From an uncultured Clostridia bacterium (GTDB lineage Bacteria; Bacillota; Clostridia; Oscillospirales; Acutalibacteraceae): a stretch of DNA of 21,767 nucleotides. Each line of letters opens with the position of its first letter. Position 1 is the first letter of the stretch. Under the pieces are notes generated by a model. It saw nothing but the letters and a program-made list of their open reading frames with translations, made no database searches and was not told the origin of the DNA. The position numbers and the translations under genes are program-made. The stretch covers positions 1 through 21,767 of the forward strand of contig CALGGQ010000314.1 of assembly GCA_937915775.1 (NCBI GenBank), given 5' to 3'. Below are positions 1-7,093 of the stretch, one piece after another.

Positions 1-34
1 TATCTTAACACAGTATTTAGTATCAGTCAATAAA

Positions 35-58
35 AAAATCACAAAATATAGTGATTTT
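35..58. terminator. AT-rich hairpin before the first gene
   Basis: AAAATCAC (35-42) pairs with GTGATTTT (51-58) around an 8-nt loop. It has an A-run on the left and only four T on the right, so it could terminate a gene lying to the left of the window or one on the opposite strand. It directly abuts the TTG start proposed at 61, and no Shine-Dalgarno sequence is visible there. Function is inference. Confidence 0.4.
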
Positions 59-60
59 GG

Positions 61-969
61 TTGAAAAACAGAGGCGATTTTTATCTTTCGCAAGCCGGCA
101 GAGGCAAAACGAAGGAAGCAAAGATATTACTCGTTTTGTTAGCGTTTATTGTTGTGTTCACCGCCGTCTTTTTTGTGTTTCTCTCCCATCGGTACGGCTC
201 TGCCGCCGCCTTTTTCGGCAAGGGTGAAATTGAAATCACCGAGGCGGAGGACGAGGAGGATAAGGCGCTGCCGGCAATATCCGGGCGCGTGAATTATCTG
301 ATCGGTGAAACGGACGATGAGGAAACTGTGCTGCACTATCTCTACCTTTTGCAGGCGGATAAGGACAATTTATCCTATAAGGTGTGCGCGCTGCGCAGCG
401 ATATGCTGCTGGGCGAGGAAACCGTATCCGCTATTTTTGAGACGGGCGGCGGCGCGGCGCTGCAAAAGCAGCTGATGGAGTATTTCGGTTTTGATATTCA
501 GTATTACGCCGTGTTCAAAAAAAGCTCCTTTGTGGAATTTGCGAATAAGCTCGGCACGATGGTCTATTCCTCCAATGAGGAAATCCGTTATTCCGCCGGC
601 ACGGAGGACGATAAATATGCCCTGCATATCAACGAGGGCGAGCAGAAAATCAGCGGCACGGAGCTGTCCAACTTAATTCGCTATTTCAGCGAGGAGCAGC
701 GCCTTTCCGAAGAAAATGAGCTGATTTTAAACGCGCTGACGGCGCTGTTTAATGAGGAAAATTATCAAAAGGCGGACAGCTTATTCCGCCTGTTTGTGAA
801 ATCCGCTACTACGGATATTACCGTGCGCGATTTTGAAAACGGACGTGACGCGCTGCTCGTGTTCGGCAGCCGCTTTCAGGATATCACCAAATATTCGGTC
901 ACGGCGGAATATGAGGACAAGGCGCTGACCAAGGCGGCGCTTACCAATATTAAGGGCTATTTCAGTTAA
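61..969 (+). CDS. Degenerate LytR-CpsA-Psr (LCP)-like membrane-anchored protein
   Basis: A 302-residue protein with a short basic N-terminus, one membrane helix at about residues 21-43 (ILLVLLAFIVVFTAVFFVFL) and an extracytoplasmic domain. The domain resembles LCP proteins, which transfer teichoic acids or other glycopolymers from lipid carriers to peptidoglycan: a segment like GGxxAxxxxLxxxFGxxIxYYxVxxxxxFxxxxxxLG, then SGTELSNLIRYF, like the LCP stretch LxGxQALxYxRYR. The usual PRD motif is replaced by LRSDM and the second arginine cluster is weak, so catalysis may be lost. The start is TTG at 61, just after an in-frame TGA at 52, with no visible ribosome site, so it is uncertain. It lies 15 bp before folE and may be the first gene of that operon. 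The LCP assignment is by pattern only. Confidence 0.6.
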   Translation: MKNRGDFYLSQAGRGKTKEAKILLVLLAFIVVFTAVFFVFLSHRYGSAAAFFGKGEIEITEAEDEEDKALPAISGRVNYLIGETDDEETVLHYLYLLQADKDNLSYKVCALRSDMLLGEETVSAIFETGGGAALQKQLMEYFGFDIQYYAVFKKSSFVEFANKLGTMVYSSNEEIRYSAGTEDDKYALHINEGEQKISGTELSNLIRYFSEEQRLSEENELILNALTALFNEENYQKADSLFRLFVKSATTDITVRDFENGRDALLVFGSRFQDITKYSVTAEYEDKALTKAALTNIKGYFS

Positions 970-984
970 AAGAGGTGACAGGCG

Positions 985-1554
985 ATGCTTAGCGAAGAAA
1001 ATAAAGTAATCATTCAGCAGGCAGTCAGGGACATTCTGACCGCCGTCGGTGAAAATCCTGACAGAGCAGGGCTCATCGAAACGCCGCAGCGCGTGGCAAA
1101 TATGTATGAGGAGCTGTTTGCCGGGCTCACCGAGGACCCGAAACAGCATCTGAAAATGTTTGACGAAAAATCGAATGACGAGATGGTCATCGTGCGCGAT
1201 ATTCCATTTTCCTCGATGTGCGAGCACCATCTGCTGCCGTTCGTCGGCAAGGCGCATATCGCCTATATTCCGAGCGATAACCGCATTATCGGGCTGTCCA
1301 AGCTCGCCAGAATTGTGGATAATTTTGCGAGGCGCCCGCAGGTGCAGGAGCGCCTGACGCACGACATTGCGGACTTTTTAAACGAAGAGCTGTCGCCGCG
1401 CGGCGTTGCCGTAATTATCGAAGCGGAGCATATGTGCATGTCTATCCGCGGCGCGAAGGCAAGCGGCTCTCAGACGCAGACCTCCGCTCTGCGCGGCATG
1501 ATGCGTACCGACGCCAGAACCAGAGCGGAAGTGCTCTCCCTGCTGATGAAATGA
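985..1554 (+). CDS. folE: GTP cyclohydrolase I (FolE)
   Basis: Converts GTP to 7,8-dihydroneopterin triphosphate, the first step of tetrahydrofolate synthesis, in the cytoplasm as a zinc-dependent homodecamer. The 189-residue length is typical. Zinc ligands are visible as C79 and H82 in SSMCEHHLLPFVGKAHIAYI and C151 in EHMCMSIRGAK. The family blocks GLSKLARIVDNFARRPQVQE and SGSQTQTSALRG are both present. The ATG has a good ribosome site (AGAGGTGA, 970-977). The stop overlaps the start of folP in an ATGA junction at 1551, so the two are probably translationally coupled. Identification is secure. Confidence 0.97.
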   Translation: MLSEENKVIIQQAVRDILTAVGENPDRAGLIETPQRVANMYEELFAGLTEDPKQHLKMFDEKSNDEMVIVRDIPFSSMCEHHLLPFVGKAHIAYIPSDNRIIGLSKLARIVDNFARRPQVQERLTHDIADFLNEELSPRGVAVIIEAEHMCMSIRGAKASGSQTQTSALRGMMRTDARTRAEVLSLLMK

Positions 1555-2354
1555 TGTGGCAGGCGAGGGATAAAAAAATCGCGTACGGGCAGCGTACGCT
1601 CGTGATGGGCATCGTGAACCTCACGCCCGATTCGTTTTCGGACGGCGGTCGATTTGACAGCGCGGACAGCGCGGTAGCATATGCGCTGCAGCTCGTTTCT
1701 GACGGTGCGGATATCCTTGATTTAGGCGCGCAGTCCACCCGCCCGGGCTATACGGAAATTACGCCCGAGGAGGAATGGCAGCGGCTCGCCCCCGTGCTGA
1801 CGGCACTAAGAAAGCAAACGGATGTGCCGCTCTCCGTCGATACCTATTTTCCGTTTGTCGCGGAAAAGGCGCTTGCGGCGGGCGCCGATATTATTAACGA
1901 CGTGAGCGGAAAAAAGAGCGAAGCCATGGCGGCGGTGATTCGTGCATATCACGCCGGCTGGGTGATGCTGTTCGGCGGCGACGGTGCTGCCGAGGAAGCG
2001 AAACAATTTTTTACAGATTGTATTATTTTTTGTCAGAAAAACGGCATTGCGCTGTCGCAGCTCTGCTTTGACCCCGGCATCGGCTTCGGCAAAACGCGGG
2101 AGCAGGATATCGCGCTGATTGCCAATCCGTCGGCGTATAAAATACAGGGTGTGCCGCTGCTGCTCGGCTTCAGCCGCAAGCGCGTGATCGGCGTGCTCAG
2201 CGGGGAAGATAACCCGTCAGAACGCCTTTTGGGCAACTGTGCTGCCGGTACAGCGGCGATTTTAAACGGAGCGGATATCCTCCGCCTCCACGATGTCAAA
2301 CACGAAATACAGGCAATCAGAGCCGCAGACGCGCTGAAGCGCTGTGAGCGATAA
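1551..2354 (+). CDS. folP: Dihydropteroate synthase (FolP)
   Basis: Condenses 6-hydroxymethyl-dihydropterin pyrophosphate with p-aminobenzoate to give dihydropteroate; the sulfonamide target. The start is ATG at 1551 (or the adjacent ATG at 1554), giving 267 residues. An upstream in-frame extension overlapping folE was rejected. Motifs in order: MGIVNLTPDSFSDGG (about 19-33), ILDLGAQSTRPG (55-66), SVDTYF and INDVSG (95-120), FDPGIGFGK (173-181), GFSRKRVIG (206-214) and RLHDV (245-249). The usual loop MHMxGxPxxMQ after the NDVSG strand is replaced by WVMLFGGDG, a departure worth noting. The gene overlaps folE by 4 bp and is followed by a heptamer repeat element before folB. Confidence 0.96.
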   Translation: MMWQARDKKIAYGQRTLVMGIVNLTPDSFSDGGRFDSADSAVAYALQLVSDGADILDLGAQSTRPGYTEITPEEEWQRLAPVLTALRKQTDVPLSVDTYFPFVAEKALAAGADIINDVSGKKSEAMAAVIRAYHAGWVMLFGGDGAAEEAKQFFTDCIIFCQKNGIALSQLCFDPGIGFGKTREQDIALIANPSAYKIQGVPLLLGFSRKRVIGVLSGEDNPSERLLGNCAAGTAAILNGADILRLHDVKHEIQAIRAADALKRCER

Positions 2355-2372
2355 ATTAGAATTTGTCGAGAT

Positions 2373-2504
2373 AGTGACCAGTGACCAGTGGCTAGTGACC
2401 AGTTGTTGGGCGGGACACCCGCACCCGATTATAATCGGAGCGAAGCGACCTATAACTGACCACTGACCACTGGACACTGACCACCGAATTTGCTTTGCAA
2501 ATTC
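2373..2504. repeat. Heptamer-arm inverted repeat, copy A (folP-folB gap)
   Basis: The left arm (2373-2403) is built of 7-bp units AGTGACC, AGTGACC, AGTGGCT, AGTGACC. The right arm (about 2454-2485) has units ACTGACC, ACTGACC, ACTGGAC, ACTGACC, roughly the reverse complement. The centre holds GGGCGGGACACCCGCACCCG and the 12-bp palindrome CGATTATAATCG. A perfect 8-bp stem hairpin (GAATTTGC TTT GCAAATTC, 2486-2504) follows. Copies B (3359) and C (13774) share the period and the core. The element fills the gap between two genes of one operon. Its role is unknown. Confidence 0.8.
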
Positions 2505-2525
2505 CAATTTATATAACGGTGAATT

Positions 2526-2891
2526 ATGGACAAGATAACGATCAAAAGCTTAACCCTGTACGCCTATCACGGCGTGAACCCCGAGGAAAAGGAAAACGGG
2601 CAGAAATTTATTCTGGACGTTACCTATTATCTGGATTTATCCGCTGCCTGTCAAAGCGACAATCTGGACGACACGGTGAGTTATGCGCAGGTGGTTAAAA
2701 TTATACGGAAAGTATTTTGCGAGCAGTCATACGATTTGATTGAACGGGCGGCGCAGGTTGTTTGCGACGCGCTGTTTGAGGCGTTTGACAAAATTGAAAA
2801 AATAGAGATAACGCTGCAAAAGCCGGACGCACCCGTGCGCGCGGAATTCGATTATATGGCGGTCACGCTGCAAAGAGAGAGAACGAGATGA
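2526..2891 (+). CDS. folB: Dihydroneopterin aldolase (FolB)
   Basis: Cleaves 7,8-dihydroneopterin to 6-hydroxymethyl-7,8-dihydropterin and glycolaldehyde. The 121-residue length is normal. Family features are visible: MDKITIKSLTLYAYHGVNPE with the active-site region YHGV-xxEK, GQKFILDVTYYLDLSAA, DTVSYAQVV, DLIERAAQ (the conserved Glu) and the C-terminal LQKPDAPVRAEFDYMAVTLQR with the catalytic-region Lys in QKP. A GGTGA ribosome site lies 5-6 nt before the ATG, just past the repeat element. The stop overlaps the folK start (ATGA at 2888). Confidence 0.95.
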   Translation: MDKITIKSLTLYAYHGVNPEEKENGQKFILDVTYYLDLSAACQSDNLDDTVSYAQVVKIIRKVFCEQSYDLIERAAQVVCDALFEAFDKIEKIEITLQKPDAPVRAEFDYMAVTLQRERTR

Positions 2892-3361
2892 AATATATTA
2901 TCGGTATCGGCACCAATATCGGCGACAGAAAAGTGAATATTGATTCCGCCGTAGAGACGTTCGCGCTCGTGCCGAAAACGCAGGTGCTGCGCGTTTCCTC
3001 GATTTATGAAACCGCGCCCGTAGGCTATGAGGAGCAGGATAATTTTTATAACGCCTGCTTTGAGATTGAAAGCGAGCTTGACCCGCACGAAATCCTCGGC
3101 GTCTGCCTCGGCATCGAAGCCGGCTTCGGCAGGGTGCGCACCATCAAGGACGGACCGCGCACGCTCGATTTGGACGTGATTATCGCCGAGCACGGCGCCG
3201 TGAATACGGCAAATTTAACGCTGCCGCACCCGCGCTTTATGGAGCGCCGCTTCGTGCTCATTCCGCTTTTAGAGCTGTTCCCGGACGGCGCAGTTTACGG
3301 CCTGCCCTTCAAGCAGTATTTGCTGGGGCTGAAAGGGCAGATGGTGAAGGAAGTAAAGTAG
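2888..3361 (+). CDS. folK: 6-hydroxymethyl-7,8-dihydropterin pyrophosphokinase (FolK)
   Basis: Transfers pyrophosphate from ATP to 6-hydroxymethyl-dihydropterin, making the FolP substrate. The 157 residues include the N-terminal GIGTNIGDRKVNI, VSSIYETAPVGYEEQDNFYN, and the Mg-ATP-binding GPRTLDLDVI with D94 and D96, then LPHPRFMERRFVLIPLLEL. It starts in a 4-bp overlap with folB. Order in the operon is folE-folP-folB-folK; no folC or folA is seen here. Its TAG stop (3359-3361) is the first three bases of a TAGTTAA heptamer, so repeat copy B begins exactly at the stop codon. Confidence 0.96.
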   Translation: MKYIIGIGTNIGDRKVNIDSAVETFALVPKTQVLRVSSIYETAPVGYEEQDNFYNACFEIESELDPHEILGVCLGIEAGFGRVRTIKDGPRTLDLDVIIAEHGAVNTANLTLPHPRFMERRFVLIPLLELFPDGAVYGLPFKQYLLGLKGQMVKEVK

Positions 3362-3496
3362 TTAATAGTAAGTAGTAAGTAGTAAGTAGTTATTTGGTGG
3401 GCTGTGCCCACACCCATTATAATTGCCGTCTGCAAGACCAACAAACTACTAACTACTAACTATTAACTACTAACTATTAACTACAAACTACTAACT
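3359..3496. repeat. Heptamer-arm inverted repeat, copy B (after folK)
   Basis: The left arm starts in the folK stop codon and runs as 7-bp units TAGTTAA, TAGTAAG (three times), TAGTTAT. The core GGTGGGCTGTGCCCACACCC is followed by ATTATAATTG. The right arm (about 3442-3496) repeats ACTACTA/ACTATTA/ACTACAA, again with a 7-bp period. The structure matches copies A and C although the arm sequences differ, so period and core are conserved better than arm sequence. Confidence 0.85.
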
Positions 3497-3498
3497 AA

Positions 3499-3527
3499 AA
3501 AAAGGCAGGCAAAAGCCTGTCTTTTTT
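3499..3527. terminator. Bidirectional terminator of the folate operon
   Basis: A stem of GGCAGGC (3504-3510) and GCCTGTC (3515-3521), with one G-T wobble and an AAAA loop, is flanked by an A-run on the left and T6 on the right. It can end folK transcription on the plus strand and the small minus-strand gene whose TAA stop (3526-3528) lies in its edge. Confidence 0.85.
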
Positions 3528-3702
3528 ACATAAAGCTCGAAATGGTATCCACCATATCGGCAACTTTATTGGCGGTCTTTTTGACCGCTTTTTTGGTGGC
3601 ACCGGTGGCAGCCTTGGTGGAGCTTGCCATTGCCAGCGCCGAGCAGACGGCGAGCGTTGCGCCGACGCCCTTCATAATCATTTTGGACGTGTGTGTTTTC
3701 AT
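3526..3702 (-). CDS. Small (58 aa) membrane or secreted peptide, unknown function
   Basis: The ATG at 3702 was chosen over an upstream in-frame start at 3771 because a strong ribosome site (GGAGGAG, 3709-3715) precedes it. The protein begins MKTHTSKMIMKGVGATLAV, has a hydrophobic segment (about residues 11-27) that could be a signal peptide or membrane helix ending ASSTKA, then a Lys/Ala/Thr-rich helix (ATKKAVKKTANKVADMVD) likely to be amphipathic. I recognise no family. It lies 78 bp downstream of the transglutaminase-like gene on the same strand and ends in a shared terminator. It could be a membrane-associated helper or simply an orphan small exported protein. Confidence 0.65.
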   Translation of the reverse strand: MKTHTSKMIMKGVGATLAVCSALAMASSTKAATGATKKAVKKTANKVADMVDTISSFM

Positions 3703-3780
3703 TTTTTCTCCTCCGCGCCGTTTTTGCGGCACTAATATTGTTTGAAAAAATGACAGAAAAACACGTGTCAAAATTTGTTT

Positions 3781-5256
3781 TTATTGAATGATGAGCGCAT
3801 AGTCCTTGGCGTTGACCGCGCCGTCCAGATTGATATCGGGATAGTTGTTGTAATTCGCCGCTGCGCCGTTTGTCTTTTTCATGGTCATATAGGTGTCGTA
3901 ATAGGTTAATTTATCCAGCACGTTGATGCTGCTGCTGTCAGTATACGGCTGCCAGAGCAGGTTGCCGTTCTCGTTCACGCCGAGACCGTTGCAGTAATTG
4001 CCGCTTGTATCCGTGATGGTGTATTGCGTGCCGTCTAACAGCTTTGAATAAACCGTATTGCCGGCAACCACATAAAAGCGGTTATCCAGATACGCCAGCC
4101 TTGCCAACGAGTCGGTATACGGAATATTGTGCTGCGTGCCGTTTTCGTCAAACGCATAAGCAGTGTAGTTCAGGTACACAGTGGTAAAATATGTGCCGAC
4201 GTTGCTTTCAACGCCCTCGGAAGTTCTCTTTGTAAGGTACAAAATGCCGTATTTGCCATTGTTCGGACGCAGGTAATAATAATCGCCGTTGACAACGTAA
4301 ATTCTGGCGCAGGTATCATCCCAGAACGCGCTGTCATACACCGTGCTGTTTGCGGCGCAGCCGTCATAGGTTGTTCCGCCGTAATGGCAGCTGCCGCTTT
4401 CCGAAGCAAAATAACTGTCGCTTTTCAGAAAATGCGCGTGCCGTACGGAGCCGTAGGTGTTCTGCCCCTGCGCGTTATCGTGGTTGTCAAATGTAATATC
4501 CACGTTGTACCGGTTACCGTCTATGTATACCTTGTTCCAGGCGTGCGCCATATCGTTTGAGCCGACATATTCGCATTCGATACCGAGCTGCTTGAGAAGA
4601 TAGGAATAGGTCAGCGTAAAGCCGGCGCATACAGAAACGCGGTTATAGAAAAAGCCGTAGGCGCTGTGCCAGATATTCTCGTCATTGACAAGCTGGTTGC
4701 TGCTGTCATATTGCAGTACAGGGTAAATACCCTCGGAGGCGATGTAATCGTGCAGCACGAGCGCCTTTTGCAAATTGCTCATGCTGTCGTCCACCTCGGC
4801 GAGCGCCCTTTCCACCCCTGCGTTAAAGATTATCTTGGCGTCGGCAATCTCGTCGCTGCTCATCGCATACTGCGGGAAAATATAGGCAATTTTGCCGGTG
4901 GACGGATAATAGTTATAGCTGTAAGAGCTGGAAACAAAGAACAAATCCGGATTGTCGTTAATTACGTTGGAATAAAAGGTATCCACATCGTCAACGGAAA
5001 TGCTATAGGAGGAAAGGTTAACCTGCGCATTGACAGAAAGCAGCTGCTCATGGGCAGAATCCTCAGCGCTCTTGACTGCTTTCAGCGGTTGCTGCGAATA
5101 TTTTTTGAGCGATTCACCGCTCTGAATATCAAATTCGCCCTCCTGCAGCAGCGTTGCTTCGCCTTCGCCCTCGGCAAGGGTACCGTAGGCAAATACGGGC
5201 GTCAGCAGCGCTAAAATCAATGCTGCTGAGATGAGAAAGGGGAGTATCTTTTTCAT
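3781..5256 (-). CDS. Exported transglutaminase-like (cysteine protease fold) protein ending in a half dockerin
   Basis: A 491-residue protein with a signal peptide (MKKILPFLISAALILALLTP, cleavage near VFA-YG). A transglutaminase-core domain follows: catalytic Cys in NRVSVCAGF (C210), His in DMAHAWNKV (H238) and Asp in YNVDITFDN (D253). Bacterial members usually act as peptidases or cross-linkers at the cell surface. Residues ~310-470 form a probable beta-rich region (YYYLRPNNGKYGILYL, then repeated short strands). The last 20 residues, with DINLDGAVNAKDYALIIQ, match one calcium-binding half of a type I dockerin, and then the frame stops; normal dockerins have two such halves. The ATG has an AAGGAGAT ribosome site. 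The substrate is unknown. Confidence 0.8.
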   Translation of the reverse strand: MKKILPFLISAALILALLTPVFAYGTLAEGEGEATLLQEGEFDIQSGESLKKYSQQPLKAVKSAEDSAHEQLLSVNAQVNLSSYSISVDDVDTFYSNVINDNPDLFFVSSSYSYNYYPSTGKIAYIFPQYAMSSDEIADAKIIFNAGVERALAEVDDSMSNLQKALVLHDYIASEGIYPVLQYDSSNQLVNDENIWHSAYGFFYNRVSVCAGFTLTYSYLLKQLGIECEYVGSNDMAHAWNKVYIDGNRYNVDITFDNHDNAQGQNTYGSVRHAHFLKSDSYFASESGSCHYGGTTYDGCAANSTVYDSAFWDDTCARIYVVNGDYYYLRPNNGKYGILYLTKRTSEGVESNVGTYFTTVYLNYTAYAFDENGTQHNIPYTDSLARLAYLDNRFYVVAGNTVYSKLLDGTQYTITDTSGNYCNGLGVNENGNLLWQPYTDSSSINVLDKLTYYDTYMTMKKTNGAAANYNNYPDINLDGAVNAKDYALIIQ

Positions 5257-5283
5257 AATAGGGACATCTCCTTTGTATGTAAT

Positions 5284-5480
5284 AGCTAACGGAACGCTGC
5301 GCGTTCGCTAACAGCACCTTGCGGTGCGCTAACAGGCTTCGCCGCTAACGGAGTGCTGCGCACTCGCTATGCTCCGCGGGAAACAACATTAGCGTTGACC
5401 GCAGGTCAACCGTTAGCGTGCCGTCAGGCACCGTTAGCATTCCGCAGGAATCGTTAGCGTTTGCAAAGCAAACCGTTAGC
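5284..5480. repeat. GCTAAC/GTTAGC mini-hairpin array, copy 1
   Basis: On the left, GCTAAC spacers separate hairpins with 5-bp stems: AACGC-TGC-GCGTT, GCACC-TTGC-GGTGC, AGTGC-TGC-GCACT. The centre is GCTATGCTCCGCGGGAAACA. On the right the spacer is reversed (GTTAGC) and separates GACC-GCA-GGTC, GTGCC-GTCA-GGCAC, ATTCC-GCA-GGAAT and TTTGC-AAA-GCAAA. Period is about 20-22 bp. Positions 5328-5459 match 12837-12968 over 132 bp with only 3 differences by eye. The last spacer supplies the TAA stop of the minus-strand gene at 5476. Nothing else is seen in this 219-bp gap apart from the ribosome site of the gene ending at 5256. Confidence 0.9.
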
Positions 5481-7038
5481 TCTCCTGAAAACTGTCCGCC
5501 TTTTCAGTAGCTTCCTTGGCTTTTTGCGCTGCCTTTTCGGCTTCGGCGCGCGCCTTTTCCAATTCTTTCTGGGCGCGTTCCTTTTCCTTTTGCGCCTTCT
5601 CCAGCGCTTCCTGTTTGTCCTTGTCGGCTTCGCGCAGCGCTTTTTCCTTCTTTTCCTCCGCCTCGCGGCGTTTCTTTTCAGCATCCTGGCGCAGCTTTTC
5701 TGCCTTTTCCAGTACCTCCACGCGCGCCTTTTCCGCCTTTTCTTCGGCTTCACTGCGGGCTTTTTCGGCTTTTTCGGCAGCCTCGCGCTTGATTTTTTCC
5801 AGCTCGCGCTTTGCCCTTTCCTCGGCTTCCAGAGCATCCTTTTCCGCCTTTTCGGCTTCGCGCAGCGCCTTCTGCTCCGCCTTTTCGGTCGCCTCTGCGA
5901 GCGCCTGCTCCGCCTTGGCGGCGCGCTCCTCGGCTTCCTGTAATGCCTTTTCGGCGTCGCGCTGTGCCTTTTCCGCCTTTTCGTTGGCGCGCTCGGCATC
6001 GCGCTGAGCGTCACGTCTGGCGCGCTCGCGCTTCTTGCTCTCCTCAAACTTGGCTTCACGCTCTACGCGCTCCTCCTTGATTTCGGCAAGCTCTTCGTCC
6101 GTGATACCTTGCTCCGCCTTCCACGAGAACATCACCTCGGGCGCCTCAAAGATTTCATCGAGCTTCTTGATGAACGGCACGATATCGCCGAAATCGAGCG
6201 CCCGGTGGTCAAACACAATTGTGAATGGCAGCACCTGGCGGATGGCGATTTCCTTTTCGTCGTTTTCGTTGACGATGACGACGGGCTTATCCTGCACCGC
6301 GCCGACGGCAATCGCCGTGACCTGCGGCGGAATAATCTCAATCAGCGCCGCGGCGCCGCGCTGCTCGCGGTAAACGGAGCCGATGTTGGAAATCGTAATC
6401 GAGCCTTGCTCGATGTCGTGCTTGGTCAGACGGTCGGTTTCGGGAATGGCCTCGTACGCCTTCTTCTCCTTACCCTTTAAGGTCTTGACCTTGTGCTTGC
6501 CGGTCTTGGAGCCGATGAGACGGTTGATGGTCTGGGAAATTTTTCCCTCCTTCAGGCCGGTGAGCGTGTTATCAAGCGATACGTCGAACATCACCTCGTT
6601 GAGGTCTGTCTTTTCCATCCGGCGGTGAACGTCCTTGATGTAGGCGACCATCTCGTCAAGGTTTTTGTTTTCGAAATTATGCAGATTAATCGTCATCATT
6701 TCGCCCGTCGGCAGCACCATCGGCATCGAAATGTCGATGTTTGACAGCGTGTGAATTACGCCGCGGACGTACTTGCGGTCAAAATCAATGTGCGCGTTCA
6801 TCGCGGGGCAAGCCTTTAAGCCCTCTACGATCACCTTGAGCATCAGGGTGTTGACGGTGATTTTGTTCTCCTTCTCCACCCCTTCGTTCAGGCGCTTGTA
6901 CTGCGCCATAAACTCGGTGACGTCCGGCTCATAGGTATAGGTGACGTGGGGGATATTCTGCCAGCTTTCCGTCGTCATATTCGCCACGATTTTGCGCTGA
7001 ATGCCGAAATGCTCGGTTTTAATAACGTCTTTTTTCAA
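5476..7038 (-). CDS. 2-oxoacid dehydrogenase E2-type acyltransferase domain fused to a long charged coiled coil
   Basis: Residues ~1-305 match the catalytic domain of dihydrolipoamide acyltransferases (CAT-like fold), including ITISNIGS, PPQVTAIAVGAV and the active-site HxxxD in FDHRALDFGD (H278, D282; usually DHRxxDG). The N-terminal lipoyl and E1/E3-binding domains of a normal E2 are absent and the protein starts directly in the catalytic domain. Residues ~315-515 are almost pure Glu/Lys/Arg/Ala helix with heptad-like AEKA/EEAE runs, a predicted single long coiled coil. The start is TTG at 7038 behind AGGAG. No E1, E3 or lipoylation genes are nearby. It may be a standalone acyltransferase or a structural protein; its substrate is unknown. 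Its TAA stop lies in repeat copy 1. Confidence 0.85.
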   Translation of the reverse strand: MKKDVIKTEHFGIQRKIVANMTTESWQNIPHVTYTYEPDVTEFMAQYKRLNEGVEKENKITVNTLMLKVIVEGLKACPAMNAHIDFDRKYVRGVIHTLSNIDISMPMVLPTGEMMTINLHNFENKNLDEMVAYIKDVHRRMEKTDLNEVMFDVSLDNTLTGLKEGKISQTINRLIGSKTGKHKVKTLKGKEKKAYEAIPETDRLTKHDIEQGSITISNIGSVYREQRGAAALIEIIPPQVTAIAVGAVQDKPVVIVNENDEKEIAIRQVLPFTIVFDHRALDFGDIVPFIKKLDEIFEAPEVMFSWKAEQGITDEELAEIKEERVEREAKFEESKKRERARRDAQRDAERANEKAEKAQRDAEKALQEAEERAAKAEQALAEATEKAEQKALREAEKAEKDALEAEERAKRELEKIKREAAEKAEKARSEAEEKAEKARVEVLEKAEKLRQDAEKKRREAEEKKEKALREADKDKQEALEKAQKEKERAQKELEKARAEAEKAAQKAKEATEKADSFQES

Positions 7039-7060
7039 AGCTTTTCATCTCCTAAACAAA

Positions 7061-7084
7061 ACGGCGAGGTCGTGACCTCGCCGT
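7061..7084 (-). terminator. Terminator after the aldolase gene
   Basis: ACGGCGAGGTC (7061-7071) pairs with GACCTCGCCGT (7074-7084), a near-perfect GC-rich palindrome. On the minus strand it is followed by TTTTGTTT. It lies 9 bp past the aldolase stop and before the ribosome site of the E2-like gene, so that gene may need its own promoter or read-through. Confidence 0.85.
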
Positions 7085-7093
7085 AACAATCCA

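Noticed and set aside
781..1362. A 193-codon minus-strand frame over folE
   Set aside because: It is antisense to well-conserved folE codons and has no family features.
2373..2485. Insertion sequence or transposon remnant
   Set aside because: No transposase coding and no target-site duplications could be recognised; the 7-bp arms are shared with other gaps and look like a repeat family.
3781..3850. Evidence for a cellulosome
   Set aside because: Only half a dockerin is present and there are no cohesins or glycoside hydrolases in the window.
5284..5480. CRISPR array
   Set aside because: The spacer word GTTAGC is only 6-7 bp, the inserts are self-paired 13-15 bp hairpins, orientation flips at the centre and no cas genes are near.
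5454..6080. Long open frames on both strands across the coiled-coil part of the E2-like gene
   Set aside because: They are Arg/Pro- or Ser/Phe-rich shadows caused by the GAG/AAG/GCG codon bias of the coil; no ribosome sites or recognisable domains.
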